From NCBI GenBank assembly GCA_029265125.1, contig JAJUJX010000003.1, forward strand, positions 1 to 64,000: a stretch of DNA of 64,000 nt, read 5' to 3'. The notes below the pieces were generated by a model that saw nothing but the letters and a program-made list of their open reading frames with translations, was not told where the DNA came from and made no database searches. This DNA is from Tolumonas sp008015085. GTDB lineage: Bacteria; Pseudomonadota; Gammaproteobacteria; Enterobacterales; Aeromonadaceae. Position numbers and translations under genes: made by a program. Positions 52,675 through 61,234 of the stretch are shown one piece after another (positions within the stretch are counted from its first letter, which is position 1; each line of letters starts with the position of its first letter).

Positions 52675-53050
52675 GACGACCTCCAAGTCATTAAATTTAT
52701 GCTTGTACCCCCATCAGTCTATTTCCTGCACACTGAAGGGGTGTTTTTATTACCAAAAGTTCGTTGTCTGGCTAAAAATGCCATTTTTCAAACTAACCTC
52801 AGGCAAATTGGCGGCATTCTACCTGAAATAACTTGAGAAGCCAACAACAAGAAAACCAGGAATGAAAAATCATGCACAAGATAAGCATAAAACATCATCA
52901 TATTCAAAAAAAACGCAACATGAGAAAAAAGAACATGAGAAAATAGACGTTTTATATAAAAAACAAAGAAAAACACAGATAAATACAAAAAATGAAAGCT
53001 ATCGCCTATAAGAAAAGCAATAGACTGGGATTTAAATGCAGATTTAAGAG
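52675..53050 (-). other. Long AT-rich control region upstream of carA
   Basis: A 376-base gap between dapB and carA. The part nearest carA (52675-52810) contains TAATAA- and TAGACT-like -10 candidates and a stretch resembling half an arginine box (ATAAATTTAATG on the minus strand), none of which I can assign firmly. 52830-53040 is very A-rich on the plus strand and contains no supported gene. Confidence 0.5.
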
Positions 53051-53080
53051 AAAATAAAACCGCCGATGGCGGTTTTATTT
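53051..53080 (-). terminator. Intrinsic terminator of dapB
   Basis: A 13-bp stem aaataaaaccgcc/ggcggttttattt (53052-53080) with loop gat is followed on the minus strand by more T-rich sequence. The dapB stop codon lies inside the 5' arm. Confidence 0.88.
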
Positions 53081-53887
53081 GAGATTTAAGACATCTTGCA
53101 TATCAAAAAGACCACAAGATTGATCTTTTAACCAATTAGCAGCACGAACTGCACCATTTGCAAACGTCAGACGACTGGATGCCTTGTGAGTGATTTCAAC
53201 ACGCTCACCAATATCAGCAAACATGACCGTGTGTTCACCGACTAAATCACCAGCACGGATCGTAGCAAAACCAATCGTATTGCGGTCTCGCTCGCCAGTA
53301 ATACCTTCACGACCATAGACAGCACATTCTTTCAAATCACGGCCGAGAGTTTTCGCAACAACTTCGCCCATGCTGAGTGCCGTACCTGATGGTGCATCGA
53401 CTTTATGGCGGTGATGACCTTCGATAATTTCAATATCAGTGTAGTCACCCATGACTTTCGCAGCCTGTTCCAGCAGTTTGAATACCAGATTCACACCGAC
53501 ACTGAAATTCGAAGCAAAGACAATCCCGATTTTCTTTGCTGCCTCATTGATAGCTGCTTTACCAGCCTCATCAAAACCGGTGGTACCGATCACAATACGT
53601 TTGTCATTAGCAACGGCAAAGGCCAGATTTTTCAGAGTAACCTCCGGCCGGGTAAAATCGATGATCACATCAAAATCATCTTTTACCTTTTCCAGATCGT
53701 CAGCGACCAATACATTCATGGCACCCATGCCATTCAGATCACCAACATCTAAACCAATAACAGTCGAACCAGGACGTTCTAATGCAGCGCCCAGAGCTAC
53801 CTGTTCATTAGCCCGGATTGCTTCCAGCAAGGCCTTACCCATACGGCCCTGACAGCCCATCAATGCGATACGAATCGGAGCGGCCAT
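53075..53887 (-). CDS. dapB: 4-hydroxy-tetrahydrodipicolinate reductase
   Basis: 270 residues from the ATG at 53887, with GAGGA upstream; a GTG four codons earlier overlaps that site. It reduces the product of DapA in lysine and diaminopimelate synthesis with NAD(P)H. It shows an N-terminal Rossmann loop GCQGRMGKALLEAI, the catalytic region EIIEGHHRHKVDAPSGTAL (about 155-173), and a C-terminal segment contacting the tetramer partner. Confidence 0.97.
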   Translation of the reverse strand: MAAPIRIALMGCQGRMGKALLEAIRANEQVALGAALERPGSTVIGLDVGDLNGMGAMNVLVADDLEKVKDDFDVIIDFTRPEVTLKNLAFAVANDKRIVIGTTGFDEAGKAAINEAAKKIGIVFASNFSVGVNLVFKLLEQAAKVMGDYTDIEIIEGHHRHKVDAPSGTALSMGEVVAKTLGRDLKECAVYGREGITGERDRNTIGFATIRAGDLVGEHTVMFADIGERVEITHKASSRLTFANGAVRAANWLKDQSCGLFDMQDVLNLK

Positions 53888-53959
53888 CTTGTTCCTCACA
53901 TCAAATAATTATCTACTAACTGTAGCGGCATAAATGCAAAAAACAGTATTTTGCAGCTA

Positions 53960-53987
53960 TAAAAAAGGCCAGATATCTGGCCTTTTT
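53960..53987 (-). terminator. Intrinsic terminator of the FKBP gene
   Basis: A perfect 26-bp palindrome, aaaaaggccagat with its complement (53962-53987), forms a stem with A/T-rich outer ends and supplies the T-run on the minus strand. Confidence 0.88.
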
Positions 53988-53992
53988 CCGGC

Positions 53993-54607
53993 TTACGCCA
54001 ATACGTTCAGCAATTCTACTTCAAAAACCAGCGTTGAGAATGGCGGAATTGAACCCGCACCACGCTCACCGTATGCCAGATTGTGCGGAATAAACAGCTT
54101 CCATTTCGCGCCTTCTGACATCAGTTGCAATGCTTCAACCCAACCAGCGATCACGCCACCAACAGGAAACTCTGCTGGCTGACCGCGCTGAACGGAACTG
54201 TCGAATACTTTACCATCAGTAAAAGTGCCGTGGTAATGCACACGAACTTTGTCTGATGCTGCTGGTTGTTTACCAGAACCCGCAACCAGCACTTCATATT
54301 GCAGACCTGATTCGGTCACTTTCACTTCAGAGCGTTTTGCATTTTCAACCAGGAATTCAGCACCTGCAGCTTTCATGGTTTCAGCACGAACTGCTTCTTC
54401 AGCAGCCATTTTTTCGTTCAGAATGCGGAATGCTTCACCGATCTGTTCATGAGAAACAGCAAATGGCGCATTTTTAATGGCATCTTCAATGCCTTGCTGC
54501 ACAGCAGACAGATCAAAACCGTCAAAAGACTGTTCAGTTAATTGCTGACCGATCTGACGGCCAATACCGTAACAGGCTTGCTGTTCGGTTGTTTGAAACT
54601 TAGACAT
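53993..54607 (-). CDS. fklB: FKBP-type peptidyl-prolyl isomerase (FklB-like)
   Basis: 204 residues from the ATG at 54607, with GGAG five bases upstream; a GTG two codons earlier is rejected. The N-terminal dimerisation helices (about 1-95) are followed by the FKBP domain (about 105-204), with VRVHYHGTFTDGKVFDSS, FPVGGVIAGWVEALQLM and PHNLAYGERGAGSIPPFSTL. There is no signal peptide, so it is cytoplasmic, like E. coli FklB (FKBP22). Confidence 0.93.
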   Translation of the reverse strand: MSKFQTTEQQACYGIGRQIGQQLTEQSFDGFDLSAVQQGIEDAIKNAPFAVSHEQIGEAFRILNEKMAAEEAVRAETMKAAGAEFLVENAKRSEVKVTESGLQYEVLVAGSGKQPAASDKVRVHYHGTFTDGKVFDSSVQRGQPAEFPVGGVIAGWVEALQLMSEGAKWKLFIPHNLAYGERGAGSIPPFSTLVFEVELLNVLA

Positions 54608-54670
54608 AAACACTCCGCAATGATCACAAAGCCGGCATGTTAACAGACCTGCAACCTTTTCAGAACCCTA

Positions 54671-55474
54671 TTATCCTGCACATTGCGGACGAACGCCGTT
54701 AGTCTGCGCCTGTTGATACATCGGCAACACCCGTGGAACCAGAGACTGCAACTCTTTGATGCGGGTCTGATCTGATGGATGGGTCGATAAAATCTCTAAC
54801 GGTGCGCTCCCTTTGCTGGCAGCGGCCATGTTGTGCCATAAACTGACGGATTCCTGAGGATTGAATCCGGCTACCGCCATTAACTGCAGACCTAATACAT
54901 CAGCTTCGGTCTCATGCGCACGGCTATATGGCATCAGCACACCATATTGCACCCCCATACCGAGGGCAGCCATTGCTGGTGCTTTAGTGGTCGTATTTTT
55001 CAGGAGTTGATCAGCAGCACTCATACCAATATTTGCTACTTGTTTCTGCGATAGACGCTCATTGGAGTGCTGAGCCAGCACATGTGATACTTCATGACCG
55101 ATCACCGCCGCCAGTTGATCCTGATTATGCGTGACCTTCAGTAGCCCGGTATAAACGCCAATACGACCACCCGGTAAGGCAAAAGCGTTTACATCATCTG
55201 AATCGAAAACAACCACTTCCCACTGACCAGGATTAGTTGCGGAATACTGAGCGGGAATAGCCCGCGTGATGGCTTGAGCTACACATTGTACATAGTGATT
55301 TTGCTGAGGATCGGTAGAAATTTGTTCCTGCTCTTTTATTTGCTGAAATGATGATAATCCCATCTGGGCGACATCATTATTACCCATAAGTAATAACTGT
55401 TTACGCCCTGTTGGCGACACCGCACAGGCAGTCAGCAGACACACCGCAACAGCAGATACCCATCTTTTTTTCAT
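54671..55474 (-). CDS. M48 metalloprotease lipoprotein (LoiP/YggG-like)
   Basis: 267 residues. A lipoprotein signal ends LTAC (Cys at 17). The zinc motif HEVSH (about 126-130) and the third ligand region HETEAD (about 187-192) identify an M48 protease. The nearest known relative is E. coli LoiP (252 residues), an outer-membrane protease acting in envelope stress. A single extra cysteine lies three residues from the C-terminus (QCAG). It is transcribed away from the olsF-like gene. The 200-base gap between them holds divergent promoters I cannot pinpoint. Confidence 0.9.
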   Translation of the reverse strand: MKKRWVSAVAVCLLTACAVSPTGRKQLLLMGNNDVAQMGLSSFQQIKEQEQISTDPQQNHYVQCVAQAITRAIPAQYSATNPGQWEVVVFDSDDVNAFALPGGRIGVYTGLLKVTHNQDQLAAVIGHEVSHVLAQHSNERLSQKQVANIGMSAADQLLKNTTTKAPAMAALGMGVQYGVLMPYSRAHETEADVLGLQLMAVAGFNPQESVSLWHNMAAASKGSAPLEILSTHPSDQTRIKELQSLVPRVLPMYQQAQTNGVRPQCAG

Positions 55475-55677
55475 AGTAAAACCCCGGCTTTATGCTCTGA
55501 TTGGTAAAATTGGGTAAATCTTAGTGCATCGGTTATATAAAACAACTCCTTCGCCGGAAGACTAAGCAGATAATTATCCTGCTGTCCCGGTTGTCATCAA
55601 ATCGTCAGGCTAACGACACAAAAACTTCATTCTCCCGGTAAAGAATCAGACTGTCTGGATCCTATGGAGTTTGCCTG

Positions 55678-57405
55678 ATGTTTACAGTCGATGAGTTACT
55701 CTCGGCCCATGTGTCAAAGCCAGTATCCCGCTGGTACAAACCGTTTCTCCGCTATTTATTATGCGAAAAGGAATTTCAGCGTTTTGGAGAAAAATATCCT
55801 AATTTACATGGGCTGGATTTTATCGAACAGGCGCTACGTTATCTGTCCTTTGCTTGTGATGTCTGCGAAGACGAACTGGAGCATATTCCGGCTCAGGGGC
55901 CCGTGGTTATCATTGCGAACCATCCCATCGGTTCCCTGGATGGTCTTGCATTGCTGCAAGTCATTTCCCGTGTGCGTAGTGATGTAAAGGTCGTCGCTAA
56001 CCAGATACTGAGTCAGCTAAAACCGCTAGAAGAATTATTACTACCGGTCGATAACATGAACGGAAATACACAACGCCAGCAAATAACGGCTATTCATGAA
56101 CATCTGGGAAAAGGTCATGCGTTGATTGTATTTCCAGCCGGAGAGGTATCACGGCTGGGGTTTCATGGCATCAGTGACGGAAAATGGAACCATGGTTTTC
56201 TACGGTTAGCCAGTCAGCACAGGGCAGCGATTGTGCCTATCCATGTTGCAGGGAAAAACTCCTGGCTGTTCTATGGTGCTTCATTATTGTGTAAACCGCT
56301 TTCCACTTTGCTGCTGGTGCGGGAGATGATGCATCAGCGTAAAGGTCATGTCCGCATCCGGATCGGAGCCCGGATTCCTTTCAATGAATGGTCAAAACTA
56401 CCCGTGACAGGTAAAGCGCTGGCCAAATTGTTCCGCAAACATTTATACCGTCTGGGGAAAGGGAAATCAGGCATACTCACTACTGAAGCACCGATTGCTC
56501 TTCCGGAAGACAGAGTTAAGCTAAAAAAAGCCGTTGAAACCTGTACACAACTTGGCAGCACACAAGACGGTAAAATTATCTATCTGTACCGCCGTGATCA
56601 GGCGCCCTCTTCCGTGATCCTCAAAGAATTGGGGCGTTTACGAGAAATTGCCTTTCGGGCTGTAGGCGAAGGCACCGGCCAGCGCCGTGATCTAGACAGT
56701 TTCGATGATGATTATTACCACCTGTTACTATGGGATAATAAAGAGCTGGAAATTGTCGGAGCCTACCGTTTTATTCCAACTAAAGAACAATTAGCCCGCA
56801 AAGGTCACAGCGGTTTGTACAGTTATGGCCTGTTCCACTATGACATTGCAATGGCGCATATTCTCAATCAGGGAATTGAGCTGGGCCGTAGTTTCATTCA
56901 GCCTCGCTACTGGGGCAAGCGCAGTCTGGACTATTTATGGCAAGGTATTGGCGCTTTCCTCGCACAAAACCCACAGTATCGTTACCTGTTCGGGCCTGTT
57001 TCGATGTCAGCCAGCTTACCCGCTCCGGCCAAAGATCTGCTTGTTGCCTTCTACAAGCTGCATTTTAGTCCTCGCTGGCCTCTGGCTCGCTCACGCCGCC
57101 CCTACTCTAACGGCTCACTGGATATTGCCAATCAGTTTATCGGACATGACTATCAGCAGGATTTAACTATCCTGAAAACCATGCTGGATAACTTAGGCTG
57201 CGGTATTCCTACCTTGTATAAGCAATATTCTGAATTGTGTGAACCCGGTGGCGTACAGTATCTCGACTTCGGAATTGATCCCGATTTTGGCAATTGCGTA
57301 GATGGGCTGGTATTGGTTGATATACATAAAATGAAACAAAATAAACGTCAGCGCTATATTGATTGCCATCAGCCTATCTGCACAGAGTCATCAGCGAGCG
57401 CTTAA
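55678..57405 (+). CDS. Fused acyltransferase, OlsF-like (ornithine lipid synthesis)
   Basis: 575 residues. The N-terminal half (about 1-270) is a PlsC-type acyltransferase with NHPIGSLDG (His82, Asp88) and a downstream FPAGEVSR motif. The C-terminal half (about 295-560) is a GNAT-like, hemolysin-type N-acyltransferase with EIAFRAVGEGTGQRRDLDSFDDDYYHLLLWD and ELGRSFIQPRYWG. This order, an O-acyltransferase fused to an OlsB-like N-acyltransferase, is the described architecture of the bifunctional ornithine-lipid synthase OlsF. Activity here is inferred. GGAG precedes ATG. Confidence 0.82.
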   Translation: MFTVDELLSAHVSKPVSRWYKPFLRYLLCEKEFQRFGEKYPNLHGLDFIEQALRYLSFACDVCEDELEHIPAQGPVVIIANHPIGSLDGLALLQVISRVRSDVKVVANQILSQLKPLEELLLPVDNMNGNTQRQQITAIHEHLGKGHALIVFPAGEVSRLGFHGISDGKWNHGFLRLASQHRAAIVPIHVAGKNSWLFYGASLLCKPLSTLLLVREMMHQRKGHVRIRIGARIPFNEWSKLPVTGKALAKLFRKHLYRLGKGKSGILTTEAPIALPEDRVKLKKAVETCTQLGSTQDGKIIYLYRRDQAPSSVILKELGRLREIAFRAVGEGTGQRRDLDSFDDDYYHLLLWDNKELEIVGAYRFIPTKEQLARKGHSGLYSYGLFHYDIAMAHILNQGIELGRSFIQPRYWGKRSLDYLWQGIGAFLAQNPQYRYLFGPVSMSASLPAPAKDLLVAFYKLHFSPRWPLARSRRPYSNGSLDIANQFIGHDYQQDLTILKTMLDNLGCGIPTLYKQYSELCEPGGVQYLDFGIDPDFGNCVDGLVLVDIHKMKQNKRQRYIDCHQPICTESSASA

Positions 57406-57426
57406 CAACTCCTTTACGAATCTCTC

Positions 57427-57452
57427 AAAAAAAACGCCCCATTCCTGGGGCG
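57427..57452 (-). terminator. Intrinsic terminator of glk
   Basis: The 7-bp stem cgcccca/tggggcg (57435-57452) with loop ttcc is followed on the minus strand by a run of eight Ts. Confidence 0.85.
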
Positions 57453-57475
57453 CTTTGTGATTTGACTGGTTAGAC

Positions 57476-58441
57476 TTAGAGTTTGTAACCCAGCTTTTGG
57501 CGTAAATAAGCACCAGAACCCAGCAAGCCCGGCTGTTCATGAGTGATAAGAAATACCGGAATTGGCTCAAGATAATCATGGAAGCGGCCTTTATCTTCAA
57601 ACGCCACACGGAAACCAGACGATTTAAAGAATTCAAGGAAACGAGGCACAATACCACCTGCAATATAAACACCGCCGAAAGTGCCTAAATTCAGCGCCAG
57701 ATTGCCGCCAAAACGTCCCATCAATACACAGAACAGGCTGAGCGCGCGACGACAGTCAGTGTCTTCATCCGCTAAAGCACGTTCAGTAATATCTTTCGGC
57801 TGCAGATTTTCAGGTACACGTTCATCAGCTTTAACCAGACCACGGTAAATGTTGACCAGCCCCGGGCCTGACAATAAACGCTCGGCCGATACGTGCCCCA
57901 ACTCTTCACGCAACGCTTCAAGCACCATGACTTCTTCTGTGCTGTTTGGCGCGAAATCAACATGGCCACCTTCGCCAGGCAAACTCATCCATGCATCACC
58001 GGTATGCACCAGATGGGCAACACCCAAGCCAGTACCAGCGCCATAAACTGCAATAGGTTTACCTGCTTGTGGAGCTTCGCCGCCAAACTGAATTTTATCT
58101 TCATCTTTCAGTGCGGGGATCGCCATAGAAACAGCGGTGAAATCATTAATAATGGACAGATGTTCCAGCCCCAGATTTTGCTGCATTTCGCTTTGAGAAA
58201 ATGCCCAGGTATGGTTGGTCATCGCCACCCAGTCACCAGTTATCGGACAGGCAATAGCGATACATGCGCTGGTGACTTTCGTTGCAGTCTCTTCCAGATA
58301 TACCCGGATCACGGCTTCCAGTGATGGATATTCTGCACCGGAATAGTTTTTGATGTGCGATAAGCTGCCATCCTGCAAACTGCATAACGCCAGACGCGCA
58401 TTAGTACCACCAACATCGCCCACCAGAACCTGATCTGCCAT
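57476..58441 (-). CDS. glk: Glucokinase
   Basis: 321 residues, exactly the E. coli length, from the second of two adjacent ATGs (58441), with GGGGAG upstream. It phosphorylates glucose with ATP. Visible features are the N-terminal phosphate loop LVGDVGGTNARLAL, the catalytic aspartate in LSIINDFTAVSMAIP (about 93-107), and GTGLGVAHLV. It is divergent from hexR. Confidence 0.96.
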   Translation of the reverse strand: MADQVLVGDVGGTNARLALCSLQDGSLSHIKNYSGAEYPSLEAVIRVYLEETATKVTSACIAIACPITGDWVAMTNHTWAFSQSEMQQNLGLEHLSIINDFTAVSMAIPALKDEDKIQFGGEAPQAGKPIAVYGAGTGLGVAHLVHTGDAWMSLPGEGGHVDFAPNSTEEVMVLEALREELGHVSAERLLSGPGLVNIYRGLVKADERVPENLQPKDITERALADEDTDCRRALSLFCVLMGRFGGNLALNLGTFGGVYIAGGIVPRFLEFFKSSGFRVAFEDKGRFHDYLEPIPVFLITHEQPGLLGSGAYLRQKLGYKL

Positions 58442-58576
58442 CATAATCTCCCCAAAAATCACCCGTTTCAGAACCGTAGATAGAATTACATTAGTTTACT
58501 TTCAATATACTGCAGTCTACCGATTGTCAGACTTTGAAAACGCCAGCCAGATCACAGCATGTGTGTTTTGATCAAC

Positions 58577-58600
58577 AAATGTAGTTTTTTTCCTACATTT
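58577..58600. repeat. 24-bp inverted repeat between glk and hexR
   Basis: The arm aaatgtag (58577-58584) is repeated as ctacattt (58593-58600), with an 8-bp T-rich spacer. It lies between the divergent glk and hexR genes and could be a HexR operator. However, the TGTA...TACA half-sites are 3 bp farther apart than in the described 15-bp HexR motif. Confidence 0.5.
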
Positions 58601-58684
58601 TGCTGCCTATGCTAACGTTATCTGTTACCTTTAACATTAATAACAACTAACCAACATTCTTCGCTGCGAGCTGGATCACTAAGC

Positions 58685-59536
58685 ATGAATACACTGGAAA
58701 AAATCACTAAACATCTGGAACACTTCAGTAAATCGGAACGTAAAGTTGCCGAGGTCATTCTGAGTTCACCACAGGTGGCGATTCATTCCAGTATTGCAGC
58801 ATTAGCAAAAATGGCTGATGTCAGTGAACCTACCGTCAATCGGTTTTGCCGCCGTCTTGATACCAAAGGCTTTCCTGATTTTAAGCTACATTTGGCACAA
58901 AGTCTGGCCAATGGTACACCGTATGTAAACCTGCATGTCGAAGAAAATGATACGCCGGATGAATACACGGCCAAAATTTTTGAGTCGACCATTGCTTGTC
59001 TGGAAGTTGCCAAAAATAGTCTTGATTCAGCCGCAGTCAACCGTTGTGTCGACTTGCTGACACAAGCCAAAAAGATTTCTTTCTTCGGTCTTGGCGCATC
59101 ATCAGCCGTTGCCCACGATGCACTGAATAAATTTTTCCGTTTCAATATTCCTGTTGTCTGTTTCGATGACATTGTGATGATGCGGATGAGTTGCATCAAC
59201 AGCAGCGATGGTGATGTCGTCGTCGTGATTTCTCACACAGGACGCACCAAAGCTTTGGTCGAAATTGCAGCATTGGCGCGCCATAACGATGCAACCGTGA
59301 TCGGTATTACTGCACAAGATTCGCCGTTAGCAAAACAATGCAACCTGGTGCTGTCGATGGATGTACCTGAAGATACTGATGTTTATCTGCCGATGGCATC
59401 CCGTATTGCGCAGCTTGCTCTGATTGATGTTCTTGCGACTGGATTCACACTTCGTCGTGGCGCGAAGTTCCGTGAAAATTTGAAGAAGGTCAAAGAAGGA
59501 ATAAAAGATTCCCGTTTTGAATCATTACATCAGTGA
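58685..59536 (+). CDS. hexR: HexR, RpiR-family regulator of central carbohydrate metabolism
   Basis: 283 residues (E. coli 289). The N-terminal RpiR-type helix-turn-helix (about 1-77) contains IAALAKMADVSEPTVNRFCRRLD. The C-terminal SIS domain (about 125-255) binds a phosphosugar, KDPG in known cases. In E. coli hexR is adjacent to zwf and pykA; here it is followed by pykA and faces glk, both plausible targets. Confidence 0.93.
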   Translation: MNTLEKITKHLEHFSKSERKVAEVILSSPQVAIHSSIAALAKMADVSEPTVNRFCRRLDTKGFPDFKLHLAQSLANGTPYVNLHVEENDTPDEYTAKIFESTIACLEVAKNSLDSAAVNRCVDLLTQAKKISFFGLGASSAVAHDALNKFFRFNIPVVCFDDIVMMRMSCINSSDGDVVVVISHTGRTKALVEIAALARHNDATVIGITAQDSPLAKQCNLVLSMDVPEDTDVYLPMASRIAQLALIDVLATGFTLRRGAKFRENLKKVKEGIKDSRFESLHQ

Positions 59537-59639
59537 AATCGTTTACATTAGCCGCATCAACTCTCCACGTTTGTATCAGAGTGCATCATTGCGTATCATC
59601 GTGTATCGCTGCATATTCGCAAAAATGACACATCCGGCC

Positions 59640-59654
59640 TGTAATGTTCCTACA
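59640..59654 (+). promoter_or_regulatory. Candidate HexR operator upstream of pykA
   Basis: TGTAATGTTCCTACA has the 15-bp TGTA-N7-TACA frame of the known HexR motif TGTARTTWWAYTACA, with departures in the middle. It lies about 93 bases before the pykA start. The remainder of 59537-59746 is AT-rich promoter-like sequence. Confidence 0.45.
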
Positions 59655-59746
59655 GCTTACATTCTCGTATGTTTATTGCAGGTCTTTTCCATACTGATTT
59701 CGTTTACTTGCTATTTCCAACTTATAACTAACTCATGGAGCTGAAG

Positions 59747-61186
59747 ATGTTAAGAAGAACCAAGATTGTGACCACATTAGGTCCTGCTACTGACCGTGAA
59801 GGCGTGCTGGAAGGGATCCTGCAGGCTGGCGCTAACATGGTGCGTATGAACTTTTCTCACGGTACTGCAGAAGACCACATTGCCCGCGCTAAAGAAATTC
59901 GTGAATTAGCAGCTCGACTGGGTAAATCTGTCGCTATCTTAGGAGACCTTCAAGGCCCTAAAATTCGTGTATCTACTTTCAAAGACAACAAAATCATGTT
60001 GAAAGTAGGTGACAAATTCCTGCTGGATGCAGAATTAGGTAAAGGTGAAGGCACACAGGAACAAGTTGGTATCGACTACAAAAAACTGCCTGAAGATGTT
60101 GTTACTGGCGACATTCTGCTGCTGGACGATGGTCGTGTACAACTGAAAGTAGACAGCGTTGAAGGCAGCAAAATTTTCACTACTGTGACTGTTGGTGGCC
60201 CACTGTCTAACAACAAAGGTATCAACAAAAAAGGTGGCGGTCTGTCAGCCCCTGCTCTGACCGAAAAAGACAAAGCCGATATCAAAACAGCAGCACTAAT
60301 GCAGGTTGATTATCTGGCGGTTTCTTTCCCTCGTAACGGCGCCGATCTGAACTATGCACGTGAACTGGCCCGTGAAGCGGGTTGCAACGCAAAAATCGTT
60401 GCCAAGGTAGAACGAGCTGAAACTGTGGCTACTGATGAAGCCATGGAAGATATCATTCTGGCATCCGATGTCGTAATGGTAGCCCGTGGCGATCTCGGCG
60501 TAGAGATCGGTGACTCAGAGCTGATGGGCGTTCAGAAAAAACTGATCCGTACCGCTCGTAAACTGAATCGTGTGGTGATTACTGCCACGCAGATGATGGA
60601 GTCCATGATCAAGGCTCCTATGCCAACCCGTGCAGAAGTTATGGACGTGGCTAACGCCGTGCTGGATGGTACCGATGCGGTGATGCTCTCTGCTGAAACT
60701 GCTGCTGGTGACTTCCCGATTGAAACCGTGACCGCAATGGCTAACGTTTGTCTGGGCGCAGAAAAACACCCAAGCGTGAACGTGTCTAACCACCGCATGA
60801 CTTACACATTCAGCTCTGTGGAAGAAACCATTGCCATGAGTACCATGTATGCAGCTAACCACATGCAAGGTGTCAAAGGTATCGTAACCATGACTGAATC
60901 AGGTACTACCCCGCTGCTGATGTCACGTTTAAGCTCTGGTCTGCCTATTTTTGCACTGTCGCGCCATCAGCAAACCCTGAACTGGTGTTCGCTGTATCGT
61001 GGTGTAACGCCAGTATTTTTTGATGGTGATGAAACCAAGCCTGTCATTCAGATCTGCCGTGATGCCATTGATGAACTGAAGAGTCGCGGTCATCTGAAAA
61101 CGGGAGATCTGATCCTGATGACTTACGGTGATAAGATTGAAACCATTGGCGGAACCAACACCTGTAAGATGATGATTGTAGAATAA
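59747..61186 (+). CDS. pykA: Pyruvate kinase II
   Basis: 479 residues from ATG 59747, with GGAG upstream (E. coli PykA 480). It transfers phosphate from phosphoenolpyruvate to ADP. Visible features include LRRTKIVTTLGPATD, the catalytic lysine region IVAKVERAE, the metal-binding VARGDLGVEIG, and MPTRAEVMDVANAVLDGTDAVMLSAETAAG. Sequence is closer to E. coli PykA than to PykF (for example LGKGEG and GGPLSNNKGINK), in line with its place next to hexR. Confidence 0.96.
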   Translation: MLRRTKIVTTLGPATDREGVLEGILQAGANMVRMNFSHGTAEDHIARAKEIRELAARLGKSVAILGDLQGPKIRVSTFKDNKIMLKVGDKFLLDAELGKGEGTQEQVGIDYKKLPEDVVTGDILLLDDGRVQLKVDSVEGSKIFTTVTVGGPLSNNKGINKKGGGLSAPALTEKDKADIKTAALMQVDYLAVSFPRNGADLNYARELAREAGCNAKIVAKVERAETVATDEAMEDIILASDVVMVARGDLGVEIGDSELMGVQKKLIRTARKLNRVVITATQMMESMIKAPMPTRAEVMDVANAVLDGTDAVMLSAETAAGDFPIETVTAMANVCLGAEKHPSVNVSNHRMTYTFSSVEETIAMSTMYAANHMQGVKGIVTMTESGTTPLLMSRLSSGLPIFALSRHQQTLNWCSLYRGVTPVFFDGDETKPVIQICRDAIDELKSRGHLKTGDLILMTYGDKIETIGGTNTCKMMIVE

Positions 61187-61205
61187 ATTCTGCTTTATCC
61201 AGGAT

Positions 61206-61234
61206 AACGCCGACATTGAGTCGGCGTTTTTATT
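61206..61234 (+). terminator. Intrinsic terminator of pykA
   Basis: The stem aacgccgac/gtcggcgtt (61206-61228) with a 5-nt loop is followed by a T-run. Confidence 0.88.

Noticed and set aside
52687..52720. Arginine-box half site before carA
   Set aside because: Only about half of the ArgR consensus is matched and no second box lies at the usual distance.
52788..52988. 66-residue hydrophobic minus-strand open frame
   Set aside because: It is a poly-Phe/Val/Leu translation of a strongly A-rich plus strand, lacks a ribosome-binding site and lies in the carA control region.
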